Below, piece by piece: positions 35,816-43,847 of a stretch of DNA of 64,000 nt. Origin of the DNA: Bradyrhizobium sp. STM 3843 (lineage in GTDB: Bacteria > Pseudomonadota > Alphaproteobacteria > Rhizobiales > Xanthobacteraceae). The translations under genes and the position numbers were made by a program. How positions within the stretch are numbered: position 1 is the stretch's first letter; each line of letters starts with the position of its first letter. Below the pieces are notes generated by a model that was not told where the DNA came from, did no database searches, and saw nothing but the letters and a program-made list of their open reading frames with translations. The stretch is taken from positions 1-64,000 of the forward strand of contig NZ_CAFK01000146.1 in assembly GCF_000239815.1 (NCBI RefSeq). Reading direction: 5' to 3'.

Positions 35816-35850
35816 CTGTAGAGCAGTCGCGTTTCTGTAGAGCAGTCGCG
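35813..35850. repeat. Perfect 2 x 19-bp tandem repeat
   Basis: TTTCTGTAGAGCAGTCGCG occurs twice back to back (35813-35831, 35832-35850). The first copy begins inside the terminator T-run, hinting that the terminator tail was duplicated. Confidence 0.85.
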
Positions 35851-35992
35851 CTCTATGGCCTGCTGCACCGCAGCTGCCTGAGCCTAGCCCCATACCGCGC
35901 GCACGACTTGCCGGTATCCGCGGGATGGCCTCTGTCTGCGACGACATCTCACACCGAAACTGCGCAGAGTTCAGCAGAATTCAGAAGACGCA

Positions 35993-38077
35993 CTAAGTGG
36001 TCAGCATGACACGCGAGCTTGCATCTGATGTAGGATCAGAGGCACTGAAGCGCATCGTGCAGCGCAATCCTGCCGGCTCGAAGTCGAGCTTCACCGTCCA
36101 CGCCGGTTCGGTCGCGAAGATGGTTTGGATCATCCTGGTCCCGAAACCCTGCCGCGTCGGTTTGCTCACCGCCGGGCCGTCGCTTTCCGTCCAAGATAGG
36201 CAAATCGTTCCGCTCTTCGCGCGCGACCAGATGACATCGACTTTCCCGGACGGAATCGAGAGTGCGCCATACTTGGCGGCGTTGGTACTGAGCTCCTGAA
36301 GCGCGGCCGACAAGGCGAGCGCAAGCTTCGGGGGCAGTAGGATGGAAGGCCCGGAGATCGATAAGCGCTCGGGCCCAGCATAGGGGGCAAGCGTTCTCCG
36401 AACGATATCCTGCAAGCTGGCCCCGACCCAATTATTGGCCGTGAGCAGATTATACGCTTCGGACAGCGCGAGAATCCGCTCCTCGAATGACGACGCAAAG
36501 CCTTCCAGGCTGTGCGCACTGGCGCGCGACAAGCGCGCAATCGATTGGACGGTCGAAAGCGTGTTCTTCACGCGGTGATTGATTTCGTCGAGCAGGCCTC
36601 TTTGCTGCTGGAGCGCGCTCCGCAGTGCAGTCACATCGTAACAGCCGCAGACCGCGGCGAGCGTCTCGCCCTCATCATCGCGTACGGGAACTGCGGTGAT
36701 CACCAGATTCCGCTCTGTCCCATCCACCCGGTGCACGACCTCTTCGGTCTCCGTCGCCACTCCGTCGCGCAGGGCGCGGACGATCGAGACAGCAAGCTCC
36801 GCTGTGTCGCGGCCCTTATCAACGGGACGGCCAAGCGGCTCCGGATCGTCCACCGATGTCAGACCGTCGATTCCCCACAATCTGAGCATCTGGTTGTTGA
36901 TCAACGTGACCGTACCGTCGGGCGCGACAAGCAGGACGCCAATCGGCAAGCTCTCGACCGTTGCCCGCAGCAACGAGCGCTCGCGCTCGATGATCTTTTC
37001 GGCGCCGGCGAGTTCGCGACCGACCTGATGCAGAACGTTCTGCATCCGGTTGACTTCCTCGACCGACCCGGTGATCGGTTCGGAGACATGCCGCCTCAGT
37101 TCCATCACATAACGTTCGAGGCCTTCGAGCGCGGTGAGAAATTTTGCGCTGAATTGCCGTGCCAGCCACAGGCTCAGCAGGAAAGCGAGGGCAGCCAGCA
37201 CCAGGATCCATTCAACAGTGCGATGAAGCGGTCCCTCGACCACTTCGCGTGGAATGGCGAGATTGATGGTCCAACCGCTCTGCGGCGATCGCAGCAGTGA
37301 TGTATAGGTTGGCACGCCCTTGCGCGACATCGCTTTGATCCAAAACGCCGACGCTTCTCCAAGGCGAGCCAGAACCTCGGGGATCGTCGGCTTACCGATC
37401 AGATCTTCTCCATCAAGCAGGGGGCGACGGGCGAGAAGCAGTCCCTTCTGGTCGATGATGCTCCCGACCATTCCTGGAGAGACGTAATCGTCCATCAGCG
37501 CTGACAGATAGTTCGTCGAGAGACCTATGTTGAGCGCATAGCGAATTTGGCCGTCGACCCGGACCGGAACAGCGATCGTGACGATTGGCTGTCCATCAAC
37601 AACCGCCTTCTGCAAGCCGGAGACTTGAGGGAGCCCGGTCTCCATCGCGCGACGCTCGGCCTCGAACGAGACGCGTCGGGGCAATGGCTGGTCGGGGGGC
37701 AGGCGGGTGTTGACAAGCTGCTGGCCATCCGGCGCATAGAGAACGATCGCGGTGCCCCCGATCAGGCTCACAACTTCGACCGCGTGGGCGCGAAACTCCG
37801 TGAGCCGCCCCTGCTGCAGCAGCGGCGACAAGGCAAGCACTTGCAGATCTTCGATCACGTTGGCGATGCGAAGCTCAGTCGCGTTGCGCATCAGGCGGAG
37901 CCGGTCTTCGTACTCCGTGCGCAACAGTTGCGACGATTCCGAGACGAAATGGTAGGCGAGAAAGGCTGCGGCGGCGGTGATGGGAAGCGAGGTGACCAAC
38001 GCGAGCATCACCAGATAAGCCGAAATCGGGCGCGCTCGCGTCGGCTGTCCACGCGCAGAGACGTCCTGGCCGTCCAA
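35993..38077 (-). CDS. HWE-family sensor histidine kinase with dCache and PAS domains
   Basis: 694 aa. TM1 (about residues 18-45), an extracytoplasmic double-Cache-like sensor (about 46-275), TM2 (about 283-305), a HAMP-like linker, a PAS domain (about 370-480, with VESLPIGVLLVAPDGTVTLI), then an HWE kinase core. The phospho-accepting His is about residue 501 (EINHRVKNTLS), the N-box Asn about 599 (LQELSTNAAKYGAL) and the W-x-E motif is SWTESDG. HWE kinases in alphaproteobacteria phosphorylate PhyR. Position next to phyR and an EcfG-like promoter upstream make it the best candidate PhyR kinase here. ATG 38077 is the start. Confidence 0.92.
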   Translation of the reverse strand: MDGQDVSARGQPTRARPISAYLVMLALVTSLPITAAAAFLAYHFVSESSQLLRTEYEDRLRLMRNATELRIANVIEDLQVLALSPLLQQGRLTEFRAHAVEVVSLIGGTAIVLYAPDGQQLVNTRLPPDQPLPRRVSFEAERRAMETGLPQVSGLQKAVVDGQPIVTIAVPVRVDGQIRYALNIGLSTNYLSALMDDYVSPGMVGSIIDQKGLLLARRPLLDGEDLIGKPTIPEVLARLGEASAFWIKAMSRKGVPTYTSLLRSPQSGWTINLAIPREVVEGPLHRTVEWILVLAALAFLLSLWLARQFSAKFLTALEGLERYVMELRRHVSEPITGSVEEVNRMQNVLHQVGRELAGAEKIIERERSLLRATVESLPIGVLLVAPDGTVTLINNQMLRLWGIDGLTSVDDPEPLGRPVDKGRDTAELAVSIVRALRDGVATETEEVVHRVDGTERNLVITAVPVRDDEGETLAAVCGCYDVTALRSALQQQRGLLDEINHRVKNTLSTVQSIARLSRASAHSLEGFASSFEERILALSEAYNLLTANNWVGASLQDIVRRTLAPYAGPERLSISGPSILLPPKLALALSAALQELSTNAAKYGALSIPSGKVDVIWSRAKSGTICLSWTESDGPAVSKPTRQGFGTRMIQTIFATEPAWTVKLDFEPAGLRCTMRFSASDPTSDASSRVMLTT

Positions 38078-38156
38078 CTCATCCCCCGTATGTTTCTCGA
38101 GTCGCTACATGCAGCGAGCAGGGCTTCTAGACAGTTACAATGAACGAGACCATTTC

Positions 38157-38181
38157 GACGCAGTCGCGGAACTTAAGTTCC
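38157..38181 (-). promoter_or_regulatory. Probable sigma-EcfG promoter of the HWE kinase gene
   Basis: On the minus strand GGAAC (38181-38177), 16-bp spacer, CGTC (38160-38157); one base off CGTT. The -35 lies in a perfect 14-bp palindrome GGAACTTAAGTTCC (38168-38181). The predicted start site is about 70 nt before ATG 38077. Confidence 0.6.
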
Positions 38182-38306
38182 ATCGGGGCAGCCGTTTGCC
38201 GACGCGGCGGGCAAGCAGCCAAGACAAATCCGGCGCGCTTCTCCTTCGAGAAGCGCGCCGGGCGAAACGCCTTACGCTACCTACCAACCCGAATCAGGCG
38301 GCAAAC

Positions 38307-39110
38307 CTATGCCGCAGGTTTTGGCATCCGATTGCGGGAATTGCGCTGGAAGAACAGCGCCTGGCTGGCCACCGCCGAGACCATGGCGGGCTGGAACGGC
38401 TTCGAGATCAGGAAGGCCGGCTCCGGCCGCTCGCCGGTAAGGAAGCGCTCGGGATAGGCGGTGATGAACACCACCGGCACCTCGAACGAGCGCAGCAACT
38501 CGTTGACCGCATCGAGGCCGGACGACCCGTCGGCAAGCTGAATATCGGCCAGGATCAAGCCCGGCTTCCGGTTCTTGGCGAGCGCGACCGCGTCCGCATG
38601 CGTGCGGGCGACGCCAATGACGTTATGGCCGAGATTTCGCACCAGGCTCTCAAGGTCCATGGCGATGAAGGTCTCGTCCTCGATGATCAGGACGTCGGTC
38701 GCAATCTCGGCGGCCAGCTCGCGGCCTGCGGCATCGGCCAAGCGCCGGGTCTCGGCCACGTCGATGTCAAGGATGAAAGCGACTTCCTCCTCCGGGAATC
38801 CTTCCAGCGAGAGAAGCAGGAACGCCTGACGGGGCAACGGCGTAATGTTGGACAAGCGCCGCTCAGGCGGCATGGGCAAGGTCGTGACCTCGGTATCGTC
38901 GTTCAGCGCCACCGAGTTCCAGATCTGGGTGAACAGCCGAAACAGGCCAGCACGTGGACCATAGCGCTCATCCAGCAGAGACGGGTCCTGGATCAGGGCT
39001 TCCAACATGGCGCCCACATAGGCGTCCCCGGAGCCCTGGCTGCCGGTCAGGGCGCGAGCGTAACGGCGCAGCAACGGCAAATGTTCAGCAACAAGCTGTG
39101 ATCGGGACAT
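38307..39110 (-). CDS. phyR: General stress response regulator PhyR
   Basis: 267 aa from ATG 39110 (GGAG 5 bp upstream; GTG 39116 is an alternative). The N-terminal half is a sigma-like domain (RSQLVAEHLPLLRRYARALT, then LPRQAFLLLSLEGFPEEEVA) that mimics EcfG. The C-terminal half is a receiver with acidic pocket IIEDE, phospho-Asp about 189 (GLILADIQLADG), Thr in FITAY and Lys about 237 (LISKPF). When phosphorylated it binds NepR and frees EcfG. It diverges from nepR-ecfG, as is typical in Rhizobiales. Confidence 0.96.
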   Translation of the reverse strand: MSRSQLVAEHLPLLRRYARALTGSQGSGDAYVGAMLEALIQDPSLLDERYGPRAGLFRLFTQIWNSVALNDDTEVTTLPMPPERRLSNITPLPRQAFLLLSLEGFPEEEVAFILDIDVAETRRLADAAGRELAAEIATDVLIIEDETFIAMDLESLVRNLGHNVIGVARTHADAVALAKNRKPGLILADIQLADGSSGLDAVNELLRSFEVPVVFITAYPERFLTGERPEPAFLISKPFQPAMVSAVASQALFFQRNSRNRMPKPAA

Positions 39111-39191
39111 CCCCACTCCATTCGCTATTTTGGGCCATGCATGCTCGGGGGCGGCCCGGTTCCCCTGGTCCGCAGACTACTCCCGAGCCGC

Positions 39192-39223
39192 AGAAAAGTT
39201 CCCAAATCAATGGGAACTTTTCT
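39192..39223. promoter_or_regulatory. 12-8-12 perfect inverted repeat between phyR and nepR
   Basis: AGAAAAGTTCCC (39192-39203), spacer AAATCAAT, GGGAACTTTTCT (39212-39223). It embeds the GGAAC -35 of the nepR promoter on the plus strand and a mirror GGAAC on the minus strand. It may be an operator or a bidirectional promoter core. Confidence 0.65.
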
Positions 39224-39237
39224 CGTCCACCAGCATT
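39213..39237 (+). promoter_or_regulatory. Probable sigma-EcfG promoter of nepR-ecfG (autoregulation)
   Basis: GGAAC (39213-39217), 16-bp spacer, CATT (39234-39237), one base off CGTT. It lies about 75 nt before the nepR start, as expected for EcfG autoregulation. Confidence 0.55.
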
Positions 39238-39318
39238 AGTTCCGGATACACCTCTCGACGACGAGAATAATTCTTGAAGCTTCAGGGACTTAACTCTCGG
39301 GGAAACGTGGAAAAGGTC

Positions 39319-39555
39319 ATGAAGGATGTAAAGTCTCAAGCCAGCAAGAATGCGGCACCCCGCAAGCCCGGCGGACTCAATGCGGAGATTCAGTCCCGGA
39401 TCGGGCATCAACTCCGCGCCATGTACGACGATGTCGTCCGCCAGGGCGTGCCCGACCGGTTTGCGGATCTGATCCGGAAACTTGATGTCTCGGGCGAGCA
39501 ACCCCACGTGGAGCACAGCGGGGGATCCAACGACCAAAATAACGGGAGGGACTAA
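39319..39555 (+). CDS. nepR: Anti-sigma factor NepR
   Basis: 78 aa from ATG 39319 (GTG 39307 and TTG 39274 extend it by 4 and 15 residues). The conserved NepR core is LNAEIQSRIGHQLRAMYDDV then VRQGVPDRFADLIRKL, two helices that clamp EcfG. It sequesters EcfG until phosphorylated PhyR competes for it. Its TAA shares one base with the ecfG ATG (TAATG), so the pair is translationally coupled. Confidence 0.94.
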   Translation: MKDVKSQASKNAAPRKPGGLNAEIQSRIGHQLRAMYDDVVRQGVPDRFADLIRKLDVSGEQPHVEHSGGSNDQNNGRD

Positions 39556-40103
39556 TGCCTCTCACTGACTCCTTGCGGGACGATATTCTGGCTTCCGTCC
39601 CAAGTCTGCGAGCCTTTGCCATCTCGCTCAGCGGCAACAGTGACCGCGCCGACGACCTGGTGCAGGAGACCCTCCTCCGCGCGCTGGCGAACATCGATTC
39701 CTTTCAGCCGGGCTCGAATCTGCCTGCGTGGCTGTTCACCATCCTGCGCAACCTGTTTCGCTCCGACTACCGCAAGCGGCGGCGCGAAGTAGAGGACGCC
39801 GAAGGCAACTATGCCAAGACCCTGAAGACGCATCCTTCGCAAGGCGCTCATTTGGAGTTTGAAGAATTCCGCGCGGCCCTCGACAAGCTGCCTCAGGATC
39901 AGCGCGAAGCCTTGATTCTGGTCGGCGCGTCCGGCTTCTCCTATGAAGACGCCGCCGCGATCTGCGGCTGCGCAGTTGGCACGATCAAGAGCCGCGTGAA
40001 CCGCGCGCGCTCCAAGCTCGCCGCTCTGCTCTACGTCGAAGGCGCCGAGGATTTCGGCCCCGACGAGACGGTGCGGGCTGTGATCGGCGGCAGCGGCGGC
40101 TGA
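39555..40103 (+). CDS. ecfG: ECF sigma factor EcfG (general stress sigma)
   Basis: 182 aa. Region 2 contains SLRAFAISLSGNSDRADDLV then QETLLRALANIDSFQPGSNL and PAWLFTILRNLFRSDYRKRR. Region 4 contains LPQDQREALILVGASGFSYE then DAAAICGCAVGTIKSRVNRA. It directs RNA polymerase to GGAAC-N16/17-CGTT promoters, several of which lie in this window. It is controlled by NepR and PhyR next door. A perfect 12-bp-stem terminator follows 21 bp after the stop. Confidence 0.96.
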   Translation: MPLTDSLRDDILASVPSLRAFAISLSGNSDRADDLVQETLLRALANIDSFQPGSNLPAWLFTILRNLFRSDYRKRRREVEDAEGNYAKTLKTHPSQGAHLEFEEFRAALDKLPQDQREALILVGASGFSYEDAAAICGCAVGTIKSRVNRARSKLAALLYVEGAEDFGPDETVRAVIGGSGG

Positions 40104-40123
40104 TCAACTTACTCAGACGACTA

Positions 40124-40152
40124 AAAAAGGCGGCCGTGAAGGCCGCCTTTTT
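40124..40152. terminator. Bidirectional terminator of ecfG and the 27-aa protein gene
   Basis: AAAAAGGCGGCC, loop GTGAA, GGCCGCCTTTTT: a symmetrical 12-bp stem whose A and T ends give a U-tract in either direction. Confidence 0.93.
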
Positions 40153-40190
40153 CTTTTGTACCACCATCTCGGTGCGCCGCTCGAAGGGTG

Positions 40191-40274
40191 TCAGTGCAAG
40201 CCCCCCAATGCGTAGATCAGCACCAGGATGGGCAGCGGCACGCCGAGCAGCCACAGCAGCAAGTAACGTCCCAT
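40191..40274 (-). CDS. 27-aa single-pass membrane peptide
   Basis: ATG 40274 to TGA 40191 encodes MGRYLLLWLLGVPLPILVLI then YALGGLH. A strong GGAGG Shine-Dalgarno (40281-40285) is 6 bp upstream. The peptide is almost all hydrophobic with one Arg near the N-terminus and two prolines in the helix. It ends towards the bidirectional terminator shared with ecfG. The function is unknown. The RBS and neat terminator argue that it is real despite its size. Confidence 0.7.
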   Translation of the reverse strand: MGRYLLLWLLGVPLPILVLIYALGGLH

Positions 40275-40361
40275 GATGAGCCTCCGATCAGCAGGAATGG
40301 CCGTAAAATGCTGATCCCGTCGCTTTGGTTCCGGGCGGGAAACTCGCGGATCTGATGAGCA

Positions 40362-42020
40362 TCAACGCGCTGGACGGACCGGTGCTGAGAACTTTTCCGT
40401 GCGATCGCGTTCGCTCATGTCGACGACGGTCATCATCGGAGCGGTGAGCTCGTAGACATAGCTCGCTTCGGTGAAGTAGCGTTTGGAGGTACCACCAAGC
40501 GCTTCCGGCGCGACGCGATCGAGCAGGATCAGACCGAAATCGCTGTCCGGCCTGCGCGTGGCCGCGCTGGTGTTGAACTCTTCCCAGCGGAATTGAAACA
40601 CCGTGTCCGGCTCCTCACCGGTCACTTCCCATTTCGCCGTGATGTGCGGATGCTTTCCGACCAGCGACAGGCCCTCGTCGGAATGCGAAGCGAGCTCGAA
40701 GAACAACAGCGACAGGCTCTGCGCGGCGCGCGCGCTGACCGTGATGTCGGGACCGCTGATCGCGATGCGTTCGGCATGCGGAATGGCGCGCGCCTCGAAC
40801 AATCCGCGCAGGTGCACGCCCTGCCATTGGCTCTCGCTGAGCAATGTCACGACATTCGACATCGCATGAATGCGTCCGATCAGAAGCTCGCGGGCCACAT
40901 CGATGTCGCTGCCGTGACGCAAGGTGCGCGTGACGATCGATTGGATCACGGCAAGGATATTCTTGACCCGGTGATTCAGTTCGTCGATGACGGCGGTCAA
41001 CCGCCGCTCGAAACCGATCCGCACCTGGATTTCCTGGCTGAGCCGCAGATTGTTGTAAGCCACATAACCGAACAGGCCGCAGACGATACCGGTCAGCGCA
41101 AGGCCGATCACAGCGACGATGGCCGCAGTCTGCTGGGCGCGACGAACCGTATTGCTCTTGGCGTAGTAGACGAGCGACCAATCGCGATTGCCGAACGTCA
41201 CTGTCCGCGCCGCCGACGGCTGCGCCGCCTCCGGCGCACGCGTCCGGGTCGTCACCACCCCCTGATCGTTGGCGATCAGTTCGCTGGCCTCACGGCGCGG
41301 ATCCTTGAGCGCAACGGAGAACAGCGACAGGTCGTCGTTGGTGAGCATCAGCGGCCCGAGTTCGTAGGAAAAGGTGACGAAGCCCGCCGGGGAGCTTGCG
41401 TCATCCAGCACGACCGGCGCAGCAAGGATCAAGCCGATCGGGCCGCTTGCACGCAATAGCGGAGTCGGATCGGAAGCGATCGGCTTGCCCTCGGCCATCG
41501 CGCGGGCCAGCATCGGACCGAACACCGGATGGCCATCCAACGCCATCCCCGCCAGCGGAGCGGTCTCGGGGTTGCGAGGCTCGAGATCCATCAAGACATC
41601 GACCGGGTGGTCGAGCGTTTGCTGCTCCAGCGCTTTGTCATCGAAATTGCGGATGTTGGGATTGGCAAAGCCAGACCGCTGCAGTTCGCTGCGCGCAGCC
41701 GGCAGTTCGTCGGGCTTCAATCGGGCCACCCATGCCGCGACGACGAAATCGGTCTTGAAGGCGTAGATCGCGGCGCGCAGCGGCTGCAGCATGTTGGCTC
41801 GGATCACCGTCGGCGTGCGAAACAGCCGAGAGGCCACCCGTGCCAGCAATTCGCGTTCGGTCAACCGATCCTGGACAAGGCTGGCGTGAACGTCGATCGC
41901 CCGCGCCAACGCAATGCGATCGATCGCAAGCTCCTGATCATGCACACGATAGGCGGCGAGGCCGGAGAGCACCGTTCCGATCAGCGCAATTGCACCGATG
42001 ATGACACCGAGCCGAAGCAC
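40362..42020 (-). CDS. CHASE-domain HWE-type histidine kinase with degenerate N-box
   Basis: 552 aa from GTG 42020, the first start after an in-frame stop. TM1 (about residues 3-22), a CHASE-like extracytoplasmic domain (about 40-275, with RNPETAPLAGMALDGHPVFG), TM2 (about 294-318), then an HWE-like core. The His is about residue 350 (ELNHRVKNILAVIQSIVTRT) and FRWEEF replaces the W-x-E motif. The N-box reads FELASHSDEGL where active HWE kinases have ELxTNAxKYGAL, so the Mg/ATP-binding Asn is His here (about 446), and the GFGTR motif is DFGLI. It may be a pseudokinase or a phosphatase acting on PhyR. Confidence 0.8.
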   Translation of the reverse strand: MLRLGVIIGAIALIGTVLSGLAAYRVHDQELAIDRIALARAIDVHASLVQDRLTERELLARVASRLFRTPTVIRANMLQPLRAAIYAFKTDFVVAAWVARLKPDELPAARSELQRSGFANPNIRNFDDKALEQQTLDHPVDVLMDLEPRNPETAPLAGMALDGHPVFGPMLARAMAEGKPIASDPTPLLRASGPIGLILAAPVVLDDASSPAGFVTFSYELGPLMLTNDDLSLFSVALKDPRREASELIANDQGVVTTRTRAPEAAQPSAARTVTFGNRDWSLVYYAKSNTVRRAQQTAAIVAVIGLALTGIVCGLFGYVAYNNLRLSQEIQVRIGFERRLTAVIDELNHRVKNILAVIQSIVTRTLRHGSDIDVARELLIGRIHAMSNVVTLLSESQWQGVHLRGLFEARAIPHAERIAISGPDITVSARAAQSLSLLFFELASHSDEGLSLVGKHPHITAKWEVTGEEPDTVFQFRWEEFNTSAATRRPDSDFGLILLDRVAPEALGGTSKRYFTEASYVYELTAPMMTVVDMSERDRTEKFSAPVRPAR

Positions 42021-42207
42021 TCGTTTACTCTGCGATCAAGGGTTGACGAAGGGGTAAACGAGTCATCAAAAGCCCGGGCCGGTTACTCATGAACGCGCCG
42101 ATACAGCCGACCGAACATATTATGAGTGAGCCATCAACGAGGCGCAACTGAACCCTCCGGTCTTCCCGGAGGGGGCGCACCATCAGGCCGGAATCCGGGC
42201 GTTATCT

Positions 42208-42232
42208 AACGGCCAAGGATCAACTTTGTTCC
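42208..42232 (-). promoter_or_regulatory. Sigma-EcfG promoter upstream of the second HWE kinase
   Basis: On the minus strand GGAAC (42232-42228), 16-bp spacer, CGTT (42211-42208): an exact match. The next leftward gene is the kinase at 42020, giving a leader of about 180 nt with a CCCTCCGG/CCGGAGGG hairpin (about 42153-42174). No ORF is seen in 42021-42301. Confidence 0.7.
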
Positions 42233-42301
42233 GGCGGCCCTGCGGCTTTTTTGAGTCCTGGATGGCCACAGCCGAGCGCCCCTCCAGGAAGATGCGGCAG
42301 A

Positions 42302-42943
42302 TCAGCGCGCCCCGGCCAGGGGCTTAGGCGGACTCAGCCCGCCCTTGGCTTCGATAAAGCCGATGATCCGATCGAGCCCCTGGCTCTTGCGGAGATTGGT
42401 CATCACGAACGGGCGCTCGCCGCGCATCCGCTTGGCATCGAGCTCCATCTTCTCGAGCGACGCGCCGACATGCGGCGCCAGATCGATCTTGTTGATCACC
42501 AGCAGATCCGAGCGGGTAATGCCCGGGCCGCCCTTCGACGGGATCTTGTCACCGGCCGCGACATCAATGACGTAGATCGTGAGATCGGCCAGCTCCGGGG
42601 AGAATGTCGCAGCCAGATTGTCCCCACCGGATTCGATCAGCACGAGATCGAGGCTCGGGAATTTGGCGCGCATGTCCGCGACGGCCGCGAGATTCATCGA
42701 GGCATCCTCGCGGATTGCGGTATGCGGGCACCCACCTGTCTCGACACCGGCGATGCGGTCCGGCGTCAGCGAGCCCGAGCGCACCAGAAACTCGGCATCC
42801 CATTTGGTGTAGATGTCGTTGGTAATCGCCGCGATGTCGTAGCGCTCGCGCATGGATTTGCAGAGCAAGTCCATCAGCGCCGTCTTGCCCGATCCGACCG
42901 GGCCACCGATGCCGACGCGCAACGGACCGTGAGATGATGACAT
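42302..42943 (-). CDS. ureG: Urease accessory GTPase UreG
   Basis: 213 aa from ATG 42943. P-loop [16 protein letters not shown], the UreG signatures [18 protein letters not shown] and [38 protein letters not shown], and the base motif [10 protein letters not shown]. It hydrolyses GTP to drive Ni insertion into UreC with UreE, UreF and UreD. It is the last gene of the leftward urea cluster. Confidence 0.97.
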   Translation of the reverse strand: MSSSHGPLRVGIGGPVGSGKTALMDLLCKSMRERYDIAAITNDIYTKWDAEFLVRSGSLTPDRIAGVETGGCPHTAIREDASMNLAAVADMRAKFPSLDLVLIESGGDNLAATFSPELADLTIYVIDVAAGDKIPSKGGPGITRSDLLVINKIDLAPHVGASLEKMELDAKRMRGERPFVMTNLRKSQGLDRIIGFIEAKGGLSPPKPLAGAR

Positions 42944-42962
42944 TAGACAATCCTTCGGTTGC

Positions 42963-43112
42963 CGTCGTCCCGGCGAACGCCGTGACCCCAAGCGCGAGCG
43001 CATCTGCGCTCGTCGCGGCCGCGTGATGCATCTGTCGAGCAGAATGGCTGACGCGGCCTAGAACAATCAACGCCGGTGGTTATGGGTCCCCGCTTTCGCG
43101 GGGACGACAAGA
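42963..43112. repeat. GTCGTCCCGGCG...CGCGGGGACGAC repeat
   Basis: Starts CGTCGTCCCGGCGAACGCCG (about 42965) and ends TATGGGTCCCCGCTTTCGCG then GGGACGAC (about 43081-43109). The outer arms pair, and the inner CCCCGC-TTTC-GCGGGG is a perfect small hairpin. It lies between ureF and ureG and resembles the element at 8788-8942. Confidence 0.65.
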
Positions 43113-43124
43113 GAAACAAAGCCA

Positions 43125-43847
43125 TCACGACCGAAACAGCCTCGTATATTGCGTCTCGTGCCGCAGGCTGGCGAGATCGGCGCGGAAGGTCGCGCTGCCG
43201 AGATCATCCAGCGTGGCTACCAGCGCACGAGCCGCGGTCGCAGCCACGGCCGGCTCGAGCGCCGCCAGCACGCGCTGACAGTCGGTCTGCCCGAGCGGGA
43301 TCAGGCGGCTGCCAGCCGAGATCCAATTCGAAGTCAGCGCGTGCAGAAAGGCATGCAGCGTCGGCGCAAGCGGGATGCCATGCGCCGAAGCAACCAGGCC
43401 GACCGCAACCGGGTAGACGATCGCCTCGCACTGCGCGACGGCAGCCGCAAGCCCCTCGCAAGTCCAAGCGGCCTGTGCAATCTCGATGAAGGCTCGCCCC
43501 TGCGCCGTCGTTTCGAGCTGCCGCTCGCGCGACGGCACAAAGGCCGCCGCAAGCTCCGCGACATCACGCAACCCGCGCATGTCGTCCAGTTGCAGCGCCC
43601 GATGCGCGTGCACCAGAAACACGCCGTCGCAGAAGCCTGCGCCGTCGGTCAGCATGGCCGACAGCCAGTGGCGGAGAGTGCCGGCGCCGGTGACGTCACC
43701 CGCTTCCACCGCCCATTCGATGCCGCTCGAATAGGAGAAACCGCCGACCGGGAATGATGGCGACAGCCAGGTCAGCAGCCGATACAGCGCCGCCGCCTCG
43801 GCCTCCGTTATTGCATCGGGCGCATGCCGCAGCTCATTTGTGGTCAT
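43125..43847 (-). CDS. ureF: Urease accessory protein UreF
   Basis: 240 aa from ATG 43847 (43853 is also possible); the longer frame is the antisense-like run of the ureE His tail. Landmarks: [20 protein letters not shown] then [12 protein letters not shown], and the C-terminal [20 protein letters not shown]. All-helical UreF bridges UreG to the urease-UreD complex. It overlaps the ureE 3' end by 14 bp. Confidence 0.95.
   Translation of the reverse strand: MTTNELRHAPDAITEAEAAALYRLLTWLSPSFPVGGFSYSSGIEWAVEAGDVTGAGTLRHWLSAMLTDGAGFCDGVFLVHAHRALQLDDMRGLRDVAELAAAFVPSRERQLETTAQGRAFIEIAQAAWTCEGLAAAVAQCEAIVYPVAVGLVASAHGIPLAPTLHAFLHALTSNWISAGSRLIPLGQTDCQRVLAALEPAVAATAARALVATLDDLGSATFRADLASLRHETQYTRLFRS

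Noticed and set aside
39117..39191. An EcfG promoter for phyR on the minus strand
   Set aside because: GTTCC occurrences upstream of phyR (about 39162, 39199, 39239) have no AACG or GACG at 16-17 bp spacing, so no supported promoter could be called.
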